Assembly: GCF_013459645.1 (NCBI RefSeq)
Contig: NZ_CP054861.1
Location: forward strand, 1,104,001 to 1,168,000
DNA length: 64,000 bases
Origin: Martelella sp. NC20
GTDB lineage: Bacteria; Pseudomonadota; Alphaproteobacteria; Rhizobiales; Rhizobiaceae
Direction: 5' to 3'
The position numbers were made by a program, and so were the translations under genes. Under the pieces are notes generated by a model. It was not told where the DNA came from, did no database searches, and saw nothing but the letters and a program-made list of their open reading frames with translations. Shown piece by piece: positions 8,602 through 17,662 of the stretch (positions within the stretch are counted from its first letter, which is position 1; each line of letters starts with the position of its first letter).

Positions 8602-8790
8602 TCGCATATGGCCTGACCGCATAGCCCCCCAATCTTCTCGCCCCGGAGGGGAGAGATGTCGCGACAGCGACAGTGAGGGGGGAGCCCAACCCCGCGAACG
8701 CCCTCACGGGTCGATATGCTGCGCCACCCTCACTGCCCCTTTCGGGGCATCTCTCCCGCCAGCGGGAGAGAGTATTTGGAGCAAGCCGCG
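8602..8790. repeat. intergenic repeat cassette, copy A
   Basis: About 190 bp with nested inverted repeats. It opens with CGCATAGCCCCCC, CTTCTCGCCCCGGAGGGGAG and AGATGTCGCGACAGCGACAG. It continues with CCCTTTCGGGGCATCTCTCC and GCGGGAGAGAGTATTTGG, and ends GAGCAAGCCGC. The same order recurs at 15955-16130 and 38222-38410, with a shortened inverted form at 27470-27560. It fills the gap between the convergent epimerase and dnaQ genes and holds no convincing gene. Confidence 0.85.
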
Positions 8791-8794
8791 TCCG

Positions 8795-9502
8795 CTACTT
8801 CACCGAATGCCACAGCGCCTTTTCGCCGATCTCGGCGACCATCTTCGCATGCGCTTCCAGTTCCTCCGGATGCACGCGCGGGGCGAGCGGGCGGGGGCGG
8901 ACGAGCGGGGGGAGTTTGCGGACATTGCCGTCGGCATCATATTCCACGCTGTCGCCGGCATTGACGAGCCGGAACGCCGCCTGCCGTCCGCCCGACATCT
9001 CGATATAGACTTCGGCCAGCAGTTCGGCGTCGAGCAGCGCGCCGTGCTTGGTGCGGTGGGCATTGTCGATCGAATAGCGCTTGCAGAGCGCGTCGAGGCT
9101 GTTGGGTCCCATGGGATGCTTGCGCCGGGCAAGCGCCAGCGTGTCGACCACCATGTCATCGGGGATCGGCGGCTTGCCGAGACGGCCAAGCTCGACATTG
9201 ATGAAGCCCATGTCGAACGACGAGTTATGCGCGATCCAGCGCGCGCCTTCGAAGAAGGCCAGGAGATCGTCTGCGATATCGGCGAATTTCGGCTTGTCCT
9301 TCAGGAATTCGTCGGTGATTCCATGGACCTGAAGGGCTTCCGGATGCACCGTCTTGCCATCGGGATTGATGTAGACGTGGAAGGTGCGCCCGGTCGGAAA
9401 ATGGTCGACCAGTTCGAGGCCGCCGATCTCGATCAGCCGGTCGTCATTCTTGTCCATGCCGGTGGTTTCGGTATCGAAAATGATATCCCGCGTGACCTTC
9501 AT
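8795..9502 (-). CDS. dnaQ: DNA polymerase III epsilon subunit (3'-5' proofreading exonuclease)
   Basis: A 235-residue DEDDh exonuclease. Exo I is FDTETTGMD (residues 9-17), Exo II HNSSFDMGFINVELG (about 93-107) and Exo III HGALLDAELLAEVY (about 152-165), with the conserved acidic and histidine residues in place. It proofreads within the replicative polymerase core. It is the last gene of the leftward ppsR-maf-aroE-coaE-dnaQ operon, and its start overlaps the coaE stop by four bases. The location close to the origin matches other Rhizobiales. Confidence 0.97.
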   Translation of the reverse strand: MKVTRDIIFDTETTGMDKNDDRLIEIGGLELVDHFPTGRTFHVYINPDGKTVHPEALQVHGITDEFLKDKPKFADIADDLLAFFEGARWIAHNSSFDMGFINVELGRLGKPPIPDDMVVDTLALARRKHPMGPNSLDALCKRYSIDNAHRTKHGALLDAELLAEVYIEMSGGRQAAFRLVNAGDSVEYDADGNVRKLPPLVRPRPLAPRVHPEELEAHAKMVAEIGEKALWHSVK

Positions 9503-10116
9503 CGATCGCTGTCCCTTGTCGCGCCCCGTGGGCCCCGTCTTTTCAGATCGGCAATGATCGCGGCAACCGCCGCGCGCGCCGCCTCGATGCCGTGACCGGT
9601 ATCGACAATATAGTCGGCCCGCGCCCGTTTTTCGCCATCGGGAAGCTGCTGTTTCAGGACGGTTTCGAGTTTTTCCACCGTCATTTCCGGCCGCGAAAGC
9701 ACGCGCTCGCGCTGGATCGCCGGATCGCAGGTGACCACGACGACATAATCGACATCGCGATCGCCGCCGGTCTCGTAAAGAAGCGGCACATCGAGCACCG
9801 CGATCGGCGCGCCATCGGCCCTGGCATGCTGCAGAAAGGCGCGCCGCTCCTCGCGCACCAGCGGATGGACGATGCCCTCGAGCTTCCTGAAATTTTCCGG
9901 TTTGCCGGCAAGCGCCCGGCTGAGCTTCCGCCGGTCGATCGCGCCGTCAAGGGTAACGCCGGGGAAGGCTGCTTCCACCGGTGCGACCGCACGTCCGCGA
10001 TAAAGCCGGTGGACGGCATCATCGGCATTGAAGACCGGAAGGCCGGCCTCGGCGAAGAAACCCGCCGTGGTCGACTTGCCCATCCCGATCGATCCGGTGA
10101 GGCCGAGCAGGATCAT
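9499..10116 (-). CDS. coaE: dephospho-CoA kinase
   Basis: A 205-residue kinase that phosphorylates the 3'-hydroxyl of dephospho-CoA, the last step of CoA synthesis. It has the P-loop GLTGSIGMGKST (residues 5-16), the substrate-lid start FNADDAVHRLY and the DVPLLYETG motif near residue 110. Its start overlaps the aroE stop by four bases and its stop overlaps the dnaQ start by four, so translation of the three genes is probably coupled. The window also carries coaBC, about 6.4 kb away. Confidence 0.97.
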   Translation of the reverse strand: MILLGLTGSIGMGKSTTAGFFAEAGLPVFNADDAVHRLYRGRAVAPVEAAFPGVTLDGAIDRRKLSRALAGKPENFRKLEGIVHPLVREERRAFLQHARADGAPIAVLDVPLLYETGGDRDVDYVVVVTCDPAIQRERVLSRPEMTVEKLETVLKQQLPDGEKRARADYIVDTGHGIEAARAAVAAIIADLKRRGPRGATRDSDR

Positions 10117-10976
10117 GCGGTTTCACCGAGGTCGGCGAGGATTTCGGCCATCAGCCCGTCATCGACCTCGGGCTTCCTGCCGAACCATTTCTCAAAACCG
10201 GGCACGGCCTGGTGGAGCAGCATGCCGATCCCTTCGGCGGTCCTGAAACCCTGACGCTTCGCCTGCCGGAGGATCGGCGTTTCAAGCGGCACATAGACGA
10301 TATCGGCGACGATCGCGTTTTCATGGAGGGCCGAGAAATCGAATTCGGGAACCGCGCCGCCCTTCATGCCGAGCGAGGTGGTGTTGACGAACAGGCCCGC
10401 GCCTTCCATCACCGCCTGAAGATTGTCCATGTCGTGGGCATGGACCCGGTCGCCGAGCCTGAAGGCGAGTTCGGAGGCGCGCGCCAGCGTGCGGTTGACG
10501 ATATGGACATGGGAAAAGCCGCGGTTCTTCAGCGCCAGCACCACGGCGCTGGCCCCGCCGCCGGCCCCCAGAACAACCGCGCGCTCGGCATAATCCCAAC
10601 CGGGGTGGAGCGCATCGAGGTTCTGGGCAAAGCCGAAACCATCGGTATTGGTGGCGTGAATGCGGCCGTCCTCGACCCACAGCGTATTGGCGACGCCGAG
10701 GGTTGCGGCAAGATCGTCGCGTTCGTCGGCAAGCTCGAAGGCGGCCGCCTTGTAGGGCATGGTGACGTTGCAGCCGACATAGCCGGCCTCGCCGGAGCGC
10801 AGCCTGTCCATGAAGTCTTCGATTGCGCCCGGCGCGACATCCTGGCGCACATAATCGCCGTCAATGCCGTATTTCCTCAGCCAGTAGCCATGAACCAGCG
10901 GCGAGCGCGACTGATCCACCGGATGACCGATGACGCACGCCCTTGGTGTCGCCGTTTCACGTGAATCACTCATCAA
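10113..10976 (-). CDS. aroE: shikimate dehydrogenase
   Basis: A 287-residue NADPH enzyme reducing 3-dehydroshikimate to shikimate in aromatic amino acid synthesis. The shikimate site is visible in IGHPVDQSRSPLVH and in GCNVTMPYK with its catalytic lysine. The Rossmann motif VLGAGGGASAVVLAL lies near residue 140, and NTTSLGMKGG and GMLLHQAVPGFEKWFG follow. The first residues (MMSDSRETATP) overlap the 3' end of maf by 11 bases. An imperfect parS-like palindrome lies in these codons (10953-10968). Confidence 0.97.
   Translation of the reverse strand: MMSDSRETATPRACVIGHPVDQSRSPLVHGYWLRKYGIDGDYVRQDVAPGAIEDFMDRLRSGEAGYVGCNVTMPYKAAAFELADERDDLAATLGVANTLWVEDGRIHATNTDGFGFAQNLDALHPGWDYAERAVVLGAGGGASAVVLALKNRGFSHVHIVNRTLARASELAFRLGDRVHAHDMDNLQAVMEGAGLFVNTTSLGMKGGAVPEFDFSALHENAIVADIVYVPLETPILRQAKRQGFRTAEGIGMLLHQAVPGFEKWFGRKPEVDDGLMAEILADLGETA
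10953..10968. other. parS-like site (14 of 16 matches)
   Basis: CGTTTCACGTGAATCA differs at two positions from the ParB-binding consensus TGTTTCACGTGAAACA. It lies in the first codons of aroE, where it encodes SRET, and in the maf/aroE overlap. It is about 1.5 kb from the proposed origin. Activity is less certain than for the perfect copies. Confidence 0.5.
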
Positions 10977-11580
10977 TCGCTCCCAGTTTGCGCAGGGCCT
11001 TCAGAAGGGCCAGCATCGGTAGGCCCAGTATGGTGAAGAAGTCGCCCTCGATTTTCGAGAAGAGTTGCACGCCCGGACCTTCGAGCTGGTAAACGCCGGA
11101 GGAAAAAAGCGCGTCATCCGGGATCAGCGCTAGGTAGCGATCGATCGCCCGGTCATCGAGGGCGCGCATGTGCAGGACTGCCGTTTCCGCCGCCTCGAAT
11201 ATGATCGCGCCGTTTCTGGCGATTGCAAAGGCGCTGATCAGGCAATGGCTGCGGCCGGAAAGGCGCTTCAGATGATCGCGCGCCTCATCCCGGCTTTCCG
11301 GCTTGGAATAGGGCCGGCCGGCAAATTCCATGACCTGGTCGCCGCCGATCACCAGCGCATCTTTTGCCCGCGCCGAAACATCGAGCGCCTTTTGTCGCGA
11401 CAGCAGACCCGCCAGGAAAGCGGGCGCGGCGCCGGTCTTGAGATATGGCGCCTCGATGGCGCGCTCGTCGACCTCCGGGCGCATCGCGGTGAAGGCGAGC
11501 CCGGCATTTTCCAGCAGTGCCCGGCGCGAAGGGCTGGTCGAGGCAAGCACGATCGCCGGTTTTTCATCGGAAACGCTCAT
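10966..11580 (-). CDS. maf: Maf-family nucleoside triphosphate pyrophosphatase
   Basis: A 204-residue house-cleaning enzyme that hydrolyses non-canonical or methylated nucleotides. The N-terminal motif LASTSPSRRALLENAGLAF (residues 12-30) and EVDERAIEAPY are typical, as are VIGGDQVMEF near residue 77 and SGVYQLEGPGVQLFSKIEGDFFTILGLP, shortened here to its recognisable order of residues, near the C terminus. Substrate preference (dTTP/UTP or m7GTP) is not assigned. It is the second gene in the leftward operon, 19 bp after ppsR. Confidence 0.94.
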   Translation of the reverse strand: MSVSDEKPAIVLASTSPSRRALLENAGLAFTAMRPEVDERAIEAPYLKTGAAPAFLAGLLSRQKALDVSARAKDALVIGGDQVMEFAGRPYSKPESRDEARDHLKRLSGRSHCLISAFAIARNGAIIFEAAETAVLHMRALDDRAIDRYLALIPDDALFSSGVYQLEGPGVQLFSKIEGDFFTILGLPMLALLKALRKLGAIDE

Positions 11581-11599
11581 GTTTCTCCTTCCGGGCTGT

Positions 11600-12421
11600 T
11601 CAGCCGCGCTGGTGTTTCAGGGCGAGGATCGCCGCCGCCGTTTCCTCGATCGAACGGCGCGTGACATCGATGATCGGCCAGTCATTGCGGGCGGCCAGCG
11701 AACGGGCGTATTTCAGTTCCTCGGCAATCACGGCGCGATCGGTATAATCGCTCTTGCCGTGATCGCCGCCGGCGCCGAATTCGCGATATTCCCGCACCTG
11801 CGAAATCCGCCCGGTCGAGGCGATCAGACAGACGATCAGCGGTTTTTCGGCGCGATAAAGACTGTCCGGCAGGGCAACCCCCGGCACGATCGGGATATTG
11901 GCGGCCTTGACGCCGCGATTGGCGAGATAGACGCATGTCGGCGTTTTCGATGTCCGGCTGATGCCCAATATGACGATATCGGCCTCGTCATAGGTCTCGG
12001 GCATCTGGCCGTCATCATGTTCCATGGTGAAATTGAGCGCCTCGATGCGGGCGAAATAGTCCTCGTTGAGGCTGTGCTGGGCGCCGACCCGGCGTTGCAG
12101 CGCGGTGCCGAGATAGGACTGGAAGACAGCCGCCACCGGTTCCAGAACATTGACGCTCGGAACGCCCATGTCGCGGCACATTTCGTGGATCAGGGCGGAA
12201 AGCTCCTCGTTGACGACGGTGTAGAGCACGATGCCCGGGGCCTCATCGATCGCGCGCAGGACGGTGAGAAGCTGTTTGCGACTTCTGATCAGCGGATAGA
12301 CATGCTCGATCGGCTCATGGCCGCCGAACTGGGCCGAAACCGCACGGCCCGCCGAGATCAGCGTTTCGCCTGTCGAATCGGAGATCAGATGCAGGTGAAA
12401 GAAGTTTTTTCGGTTTTCCAC
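11600..12421 (-). CDS. PpsR/DUF299 pyruvate phosphate dikinase regulatory protein (kinase/phosphotransferase)
   Basis: A 273-residue protein of the DUF299 family, bifunctional enzymes that use ADP to inactivate and phosphate to reactivate pyruvate phosphate dikinase or PEP synthase. The family start [16 protein letters not shown] is at residue 5, and the nucleotide-binding motif [18 protein letters not shown] lies near residue 150. A GTG at 12421, preceded by GAAGGA, gives the usual length; an ATG at 12514 would add 31 unlike residues running into the origin region. Its homologue (RP001/Y02793) borders the chromosomal origin opposite hemE in other alphaproteobacteria. It is the first gene of the leftward operon. 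Confidence 0.93.
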   Translation of the reverse strand: MENRKNFFHLHLISDSTGETLISAGRAVSAQFGGHEPIEHVYPLIRSRKQLLTVLRAIDEAPGIVLYTVVNEELSALIHEMCRDMGVPSVNVLEPVAAVFQSYLGTALQRRVGAQHSLNEDYFARIEALNFTMEHDDGQMPETYDEADIVILGISRTSKTPTCVYLANRGVKAANIPIVPGVALPDSLYRAEKPLIVCLIASTGRISQVREYREFGAGGDHGKSDYTDRAVIAEELKYARSLAARNDWPIIDVTRRSIEETAAAILALKHQRG

Positions 12422-12829
12422 GATGTCCTTCGCCTGCTGTTCATAACACTGGACAAACCGGGACGAAAACGGCCGCCCGGTTTTTGCCTGTGGGAAGATG
12501 GCGTGTTTGTCCACATATGCTCAAATGTCGAAAGCGTGAAACCCGGCCTGTTGAAAACGGGGAAAAACCATGCCGACGAACCGCTTTTCCGTGGGTTTTA
12601 CACAGGGTTTCCGTCACACGCCAGACCCGGAAGGGCCTGACTCCATTGACGAAGGCACCGCAATCCCCGATCTGCCGGAACAGGAACGCTGAAAACCGTC
12701 GATCCAGAACTGGAAACCGAGGAAAAGACTCATAGCCGAGGCAAAAGCTTTAATCCTTGATCCTCACAGACTCTAAGAAATAAAAGAAACCGAATATAAC
12801 AAGATTCATTTAGAGGCGAGGCTGTGGAT
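12422..12829. other. probable chromosomal replication origin (oriC)
   Basis: A 408-bp gene-free region between the divergent ppsR (DUF299) and hemE genes. In Caulobacter and Rickettsia, and reportedly in Sinorhizobium, the origin lies in this interval. DnaA-box-like sequences are TTGTCCACA (12507-12515), TGTGGATAT overlapping the hemE start (12823-12831), and weaker TTTTACACA (12596-12604) and TTTTCCACG (12414-12422). The segment 12768-12811, with AAATAAAAGAAACC and GAATATAACAAGATTCATTT, is strongly AT-rich in a GC-rich window and could be the unwinding element. parA-parB and parS sites lie 5-9 kb away. Function is inferred from synteny and sequence features. Confidence 0.75.
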
Positions 12830-13855
12830 ATGGCTAAAAGAGCACTGGAACGGGTGCTGGACGGCGAAACCGTAAACCCGCCTCCGATCTGGCTGATGCG
12901 CCAGGCAGGCCGGTATCTGCCTGAGTACCGCGCAGTGCGGGAGACGGCGGGAGGATTTCTGAATCTCTGCTACAATCCCGAATTTGCAACGGAAGTGACA
13001 TTGCAGCCAATCCGGCGGTACGGCTTTGATGCGGCGATCCTGTTTTCGGACATTCTCGTCATTCCCGATGCGCTGGAGCGAAACGTCCGCTTTGAGGCAG
13101 GTGAAGGACCGAGACTCGATCCGATCGACAGCGACGGTATTCTGGCTCTTGAAAAGAGCTATGACGCGACCAAACTCGATCCCGTTATCGAAGCGGTAAG
13201 TCGGATACGCCGGGAACTGCCGGAAGAAACCGCGCTGCTCGGCTTTTGCGGCGCGCCGTTTACGGTGGCGACCTACATGATCGCTGGACGCGGCACGCCC
13301 GACCAGGCGCCGGCGCGGCTGTTTGCCTATCGCCATCGGCGGGAATTCCTCAAGCTTCTCGATTATCTCGCCGATCTTTCGGCCGATTACCTGATCCGCC
13401 AGCTCGAAGCGGGCGCGGATGCCGTGCAGATCTTCGACAGTTGGGCCGGCATTCTCGGCGAGCAGGATTTTGCCGATTTTGCCGCCGCACCCGTGGCAAG
13501 AATCGTTTCCAAGGTACGGGCGGCGCGGCCGGAGGCGAAGATCATCGCCTTTGCCAAGGGCGCCGGACCCAATCTCGCCACCTACCGGGCAAGGACGGGC
13601 GCGGATGCGATCGGCCTCGACTGGACGGTACCGCTCGCCATTGCAAAAGAATTGCAGAAGGATGGCCCGGTGCAGGGCAATCTCGACCCTCTGGCGGTGG
13701 TCGCGGGCGGCGATGCGATGAAAAGCCGCGCCCTTGCCATTCTGGAGGCCCTTGCGGACGGGCCGCTGATCTTCAATCTTGGTCACGGCATCACGCCCGA
13801 GGCCGATCCCGAACATGTGGCAGCACTCGTGCGGCTCGTGAGAGGCGAAGAATAG
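12830..13855 (+). CDS. hemE: uroporphyrinogen decarboxylase
   Basis: A 341-residue enzyme converting uroporphyrinogen III to coproporphyrinogen III in haem synthesis. It has the family signature [17 protein letters not shown] near residue 20, [16 protein letters not shown] near 140, the substrate motif DSWAG near 203 and [13 protein letters not shown] near 283. A GTG at 12824 is an alternative start two codons upstream; the ATG at 12830 has better spacing from GAGGCGAGG. It faces rightward from the proposed origin, with hemJ 26 bp downstream. Confidence 0.97.
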   Translation: MAKRALERVLDGETVNPPPIWLMRQAGRYLPEYRAVRETAGGFLNLCYNPEFATEVTLQPIRRYGFDAAILFSDILVIPDALERNVRFEAGEGPRLDPIDSDGILALEKSYDATKLDPVIEAVSRIRRELPEETALLGFCGAPFTVATYMIAGRGTPDQAPARLFAYRHRREFLKLLDYLADLSADYLIRQLEAGADAVQIFDSWAGILGEQDFADFAAAPVARIVSKVRAARPEAKIIAFAKGAGPNLATYRARTGADAIGLDWTVPLAIAKELQKDGPVQGNLDPLAVVAGGDAMKSRALAILEALADGPLIFNLGHGITPEADPEHVAALVRLVRGEE

Positions 13856-13881
13856 ACAACAGTCAACGGGGAGGGCGCAAA

Positions 13882-14412
13882 ATGGCAGATCGGGATAACG
13901 CCGGCAGCAAGGCGGCAGGACGGGCAATGACGGCGCTGCTGGTGTTTCTGGCGCTCTGTCTCGCGATCTATATTTTCGACCGCGATAATTTCTACCTCTG
14001 GGCCAAGGCGATCCACATCATGGCGGTGATCGCCTGGATGGCGGGCATGTTCTATCTGCCGCGCCTGTTCGTCTATCACGCCGAAACAAAGCCCGGTTCC
14101 GACAGTTCGGAAACCTTCAAGGTGATGGAATACCGGCTGATGAAGGCGATCATGAATCCGGCCATGATTCTGACATGGATTTTCGGTTTATACCTCGCCT
14201 GGGAGGGATTCCGGTTTTCCGGCGGCTGGCTGCACGTCAAGATTCTGGCGGTTTTTGTGATGTCGGGCGTTCATGGCTACCTCAGCAAGGCAATCAAGGA
14301 ATTCGCCGCCGACAAGCGCGTGCACAGTGCGAAACATTGGCGCATTGTGAACGAGGCGCCGACCCTGTTGATGATCATCATCGTCATAATGGTCGTTTTG
14401 AAGCCGTTTTAA
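13882..14412 (+). CDS. hemJ: protoporphyrinogen IX oxidase HemJ (membrane protein)
   Basis: A 176-residue membrane protein with about five helices: residues 16-33, 47-67, 95-115, 122-142 and 155-175. The conserved histidine and arginine lie in AIHIMAVIAWMAGMFYLPRL, and the second conserved region is WLHVKILAVFVMSGVHGYL. HemJ is the oxygen-independent-type replacement for HemG/HemY in most alphaproteobacteria. The ATG at 13882 follows GGGGAGGGCG. Position directly after hemE supports a haem pathway role. Confidence 0.93.
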   Translation: MADRDNAGSKAAGRAMTALLVFLALCLAIYIFDRDNFYLWAKAIHIMAVIAWMAGMFYLPRLFVYHAETKPGSDSSETFKVMEYRLMKAIMNPAMILTWIFGLYLAWEGFRFSGGWLHVKILAVFVMSGVHGYLSKAIKEFAADKRVHSAKHWRIVNEAPTLLMIIIVIMVVLKPF

Positions 14413-14611
14413 TCACCTGATGAACAACTTCGACGGATTTCTGCGATAAAAATGCGGTTTTTGCTCTTGTAACGCGAGCGGCAAATCAGTATCTTCCGGC
14501 CACTCATCCAAAAGGCTGTGCGAAAGTATTCCCCCCTGCCAATCCAGATTGGCACTGCTCTACCAGCGCAACCGGCCTTTCTATCATCATGACAACATAA
14601 CGGTTTTCTTC

Positions 14612-15877
14612 ATGTCTCAAATGAAGCTTCAGGAACTGAAGAGTAAAACGCCTACCGATCTCCTTGCCTTTGCAGATTCCCTCGAAGTCGAGGGCGCGAG
14701 CACGATGCGCAAACAGGAACTCATGTTTGCCATCCTGAAAATGCTTGCCGCCCAGGACGTCGAGATCATCGGCGAAGGTGTGGTCGAGGTCCTTCAGGAC
14801 GGTTTCGGGTTCCTGCGTTCGGCCAATGCCAACTATCTTCCCGGTCCCGACGACATCTATATTTCTCCCTCCCAGATCCGCCGCTTCGCGCTGAAGACCG
14901 GCGATACGGTTGAAGGACCGATCCGTGGACCGAAGGAAGGCGAGCGCTATTTCGCGCTGCTCAAGGTCAACACGATCAATTCCGACGATCCCGAAAATAT
15001 CCGCCACAAGGTCCATTTCGACAATCTGACGCCGCTCTATCCCGACGAGCGCTTCAAGATGGAACTCGACACCGCGACCTCGAAAGACAATTCCGCCCGC
15101 GTCATCGATCTGGTGGCGCCGCTCGGCAAGGGCCAGCGCGGGTTGATCGTGGCGCCGCCGCGCACCGGCAAGACGGTGCTGCTGCAAAACATCGCCCATT
15201 CGATCACCGCCAACCATCCGGAATGTTTCCTGATCGTTCTGCTGATCGACGAACGGCCCGAGGAAGTGACCGACATGCAGCGCTCCGTGAAGGGCGAGGT
15301 GGTCTCCTCGACCTTCGACGAACCCGCCGTGCGCCACGTACAGGTCGCCGAAATGGTCATCGAAAAGGCGAAACGCCTGGTGGAGCATGGTCGCGATGTC
15401 GTGATCCTGCTCGACTCGATCACCCGTCTTGGCCGCGCCTATAACACCGTCGTGCCGTCTTCCGGCAAGGTGCTGACCGGCGGTGTCGACGCCAATGCGC
15501 TGCAGCGCCCGAAGCGCTTCTTCGGCGCGGCCCGCAATATCGAGGAGGGCGGTTCGCTGACGATCATCGCGACCGCGCTGATCGACACCGGCAGCCGCAT
15601 GGACGAAGTGATCTTCGAGGAGTTCAAGGGCACCGGCAACTCCGAAATCGTGCTCGACCGCAAGGTCGCCGACAAGCGTATCTTCCCGGCGATGGACATT
15701 CTCAAGTCCGGCACCCGCAAGGAAGACCTGCTCGTGCCGCGCCAGGACCTGCAGAAGATCTTCGTTCTTCGCCGTATCCTCGCGCCGATGGGCACCACGG
15801 ATGCGATCGAGTTCCTGATCGACAAGCTGAAGCAGACCAAGAGCAACGCCGAGTTCTTCGAATCGATGAACACCTGA
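14612..15877 (+). CDS. rho: transcription termination factor Rho
   Basis: A 421-residue hexameric RNA helicase. The N-terminal helical part starts [20 protein letters not shown], and the cold-shock-like RNA-binding domain includes [20 protein letters not shown] near residue 68. The ATPase domain has the P-loop [12 protein letters not shown] near 172 and the Walker B region [13 protein letters not shown] near 207, followed by [12 protein letters not shown]. Length equals the family norm with the ATG at 14612; an upstream ATG at 14549 adds 21 unlike residues. The 199-bp leader after hemJ probably holds its own promoter. Confidence 0.98.
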   Translation: MSQMKLQELKSKTPTDLLAFADSLEVEGASTMRKQELMFAILKMLAAQDVEIIGEGVVEVLQDGFGFLRSANANYLPGPDDIYISPSQIRRFALKTGDTVEGPIRGPKEGERYFALLKVNTINSDDPENIRHKVHFDNLTPLYPDERFKMELDTATSKDNSARVIDLVAPLGKGQRGLIVAPPRTGKTVLLQNIAHSITANHPECFLIVLLIDERPEEVTDMQRSVKGEVVSSTFDEPAVRHVQVAEMVIEKAKRLVEHGRDVVILLDSITRLGRAYNTVVPSSGKVLTGGVDANALQRPKRFFGAARNIEEGGSLTIIATALIDTGSRMDEVIFEEFKGTGNSEIVLDRKVADKRIFPAMDILKSGTRKEDLLVPRQDLQKIFVLRRILAPMGTTDAIEFLIDKLKQTKSNAEFFESMNT

Positions 15878-15954
15878 TCTGCCGAACCGATCGTGCCGTG
15901 GGTAGGGCTGGTGTTGAAGCTGGTCTTGCTTGGTGTCGAGGGTAGGGCGATTGA

Positions 15955-16130
15955 GCATGGCATCCGCCGCATAGCCCCCGATCTTCTCGCCCCGGAGGGG
16001 AGAGATGTCGCGAAAGCGACAGTGAGGGGGAGACTTTCCCCTCGGGCACCCTGTGCCTGGAAGCGCTGCATCACCCTCCTTTCGGGGCATCTCTCCCGCA
16101 AGCGGGAGAGAATATGGGGAGCAAGCCGCT
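15955..16130. repeat. intergenic repeat cassette, copy B
   Basis: It shares the order of copy A: CGCATAGCCCCCGATCTTCT, GCCCCGGAGGGGAGAGATGT, CGCGAAAGCGACAGTGAGGG, then TTTCGGGGCATCTCTCCCGC, AAGCGGGAGAGAATATGGGG and AGCAAGCCGCT. The middle spacer differs from copy A. It occupies most of the 334-bp gap between rho and mnmE. The remaining 80 bases contain a TATACT -10-like sequence at 16173-16178 before mnmE. Confidence 0.85.
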
Positions 16131-16211
16131 AGGCCGTGCTTTGCTGGCAGAGTATCGGAAGAGACATCGCTTTATACTAGTTAAGTATCTGAAATAAAAC
16201 AGGTTTTTGTA

Positions 16212-17525
16212 ATGTCCGCTGCCGGCGACACGATCTACGCGCTTTCGAGCGGCGCCTTGCCTTCGGGGGTAGCGGTGGTGCGGGTGTCGGGGCAGGAAGC
16301 GTTTTCCTGCTGCAGGGCGATAGCGGGAGATGTGCCGGAACCGCGCAAGGCGCGACTGATGACGCTTGTTGACGGTGAAGGACTGCCGATCGACACGGCG
16401 CTCGTCCTGGCCTTTCAGGGACCTTCATCCTTCACCGGTGAGGATTGCATCGAGTTCCAGCTTCACGGCGGGCGGGCGGTTGTGCGGGCAATCCTCGATC
16501 GTCTTTCCGCCCTGCCGGGTTTGCGGCATGCCGAGGCCGGGGAGTTTACCCGCCGGGCCTTCGAGAACGGCAAGATCGATCTGGTCGAGGCGGAGGGTCT
16601 CGCGGACATGATCGCCGCCGAAACCGAGATGCAGCGTCGGCTGGCGTTGGAACAGGCGGGCGGCGGCCTTTCGGAGCTTTATGAAGGCTGGGCGCGCGAA
16701 CTGACCCATGCGCGGGCGATGATCGAAGCCGAACTCGATTTCTCCGATGAGGACGATATTCCGGGCTCCGTATCGGCCACGATCTGGGCCGACGTGGAAG
16801 ATGTCGCGGGCCGTATTGAAAAACACATCGCCGGCAGCCGGACGGGGGAAATCATCCGCGATGGGTATCGCGTCGTGATTGCCGGTCCGCCCAATGCCGG
16901 GAAATCCAGCCTCCTGAACGCGCTCGCCCGCCGGGATGTTGCGATCGTCACCGATGTCGCCGGCACCACCCGCGATGTCCTGGAGGTGTATCTCGACCTT
17001 GATGGCTATGCGGTTCGCCTCTGCGACACGGCCGGTCTGCGGGAGAGCGACGATATCGTCGAGGCGGAGGGCATGCGCCGGGCGCGGGCATTGCTCGAGA
17101 ACGCCGATCTTATCCTCTCACTCAGCGATATTCAGACGGGTGACGCGGCTGAACGCTTTGACGGGGAATGCCTGCGGATCGGAACCAAGGCGGACGGCGG
17201 AAATGGCTCGGAGGCGGAATTCGACCTGCTGATATCATCCCGGACCGGGGCGGGGATCGACCGTCTGGTCGCGATGATCAAGGCAAGGCTTGAGGCCCGA
17301 TTGACCGGGGCCTCGTTGTCGCTGCCGGTGCGCGACCGGCAGGTCGGTTATCTGCGGGAGACGCTTGGGCATATCGAGGCGGCGTTGGTCGCCCGCGACC
17401 GCTCTCCGGAGCTGCCGGCAGAATCGCTTCGCCGGGCCGCGAGCGCCCTTGGCAGGATAACGGGGCGGGTCGATGTCGAGGATTTGCTTGACGTGATCTT
17501 TTCGTCGTTCTGCGTCGGCAAGTGA
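16212..17525 (+). CDS. mnmE: tRNA uridine-5-carboxymethylaminomethyl synthesis GTPase
   Basis: A 437-residue GTPase that, with MnmG, modifies the wobble uridine of certain tRNAs. The N-terminal tetrahydrofolate-binding domain includes [19 protein letters not shown] near residue 114. The G domain has G1 [12 protein letters not shown] (about 222), G2 TTRDV and G3 DTAGLRE (about 271). The conserved C-terminal cysteine motif is present as FCVGK at the very end. It is followed by the partner gene mnmG, with a parS site in the 137-bp gap. Confidence 0.97.
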   Translation: MSAAGDTIYALSSGALPSGVAVVRVSGQEAFSCCRAIAGDVPEPRKARLMTLVDGEGLPIDTALVLAFQGPSSFTGEDCIEFQLHGGRAVVRAILDRLSALPGLRHAEAGEFTRRAFENGKIDLVEAEGLADMIAAETEMQRRLALEQAGGGLSELYEGWARELTHARAMIEAELDFSDEDDIPGSVSATIWADVEDVAGRIEKHIAGSRTGEIIRDGYRVVIAGPPNAGKSSLLNALARRDVAIVTDVAGTTRDVLEVYLDLDGYAVRLCDTAGLRESDDIVEAEGMRRARALLENADLILSLSDIQTGDAAERFDGECLRIGTKADGGNGSEAEFDLLISSRTGAGIDRLVAMIKARLEARLTGASLSLPVRDRQVGYLRETLGHIEAALVARDRSPELPAESLRRAASALGRITGRVDVEDLLDVIFSSFCVGK

Positions 17526-17532
17526 GTGCCAG

Positions 17533-17548
17533 TGTTTCACGTGAAACA
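17533..17548. other. parS: parS centromere site, perfect copy 1
   Basis: TGTTTCACGTGAAACA is a perfect 16-bp palindrome equal to the consensus ParB-binding site. It lies eight bases after the mnmE stop and about 3.4 kb before parB. Chromosomal parS sites cluster near the origin, and this one is about 5 kb from the proposed oriC. Confidence 0.95.
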
Positions 17549-17662
17549 ATCTTGACTCGCGGACTGACACCCGTCAGAACGCTTTGGAACGATCAGCCGC
17601 AGCTATTATTGTGCGGTGGAGAACGGCTCCGGGAATGGCCCCGTGGAGCCATGGAGCTACAA

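Noticed and set aside
14504..16090. 528-codon minus-strand frame opposite rho
   Set aside because: It is an antisense shadow running through a repeat cassette; rho is clearly the real gene.
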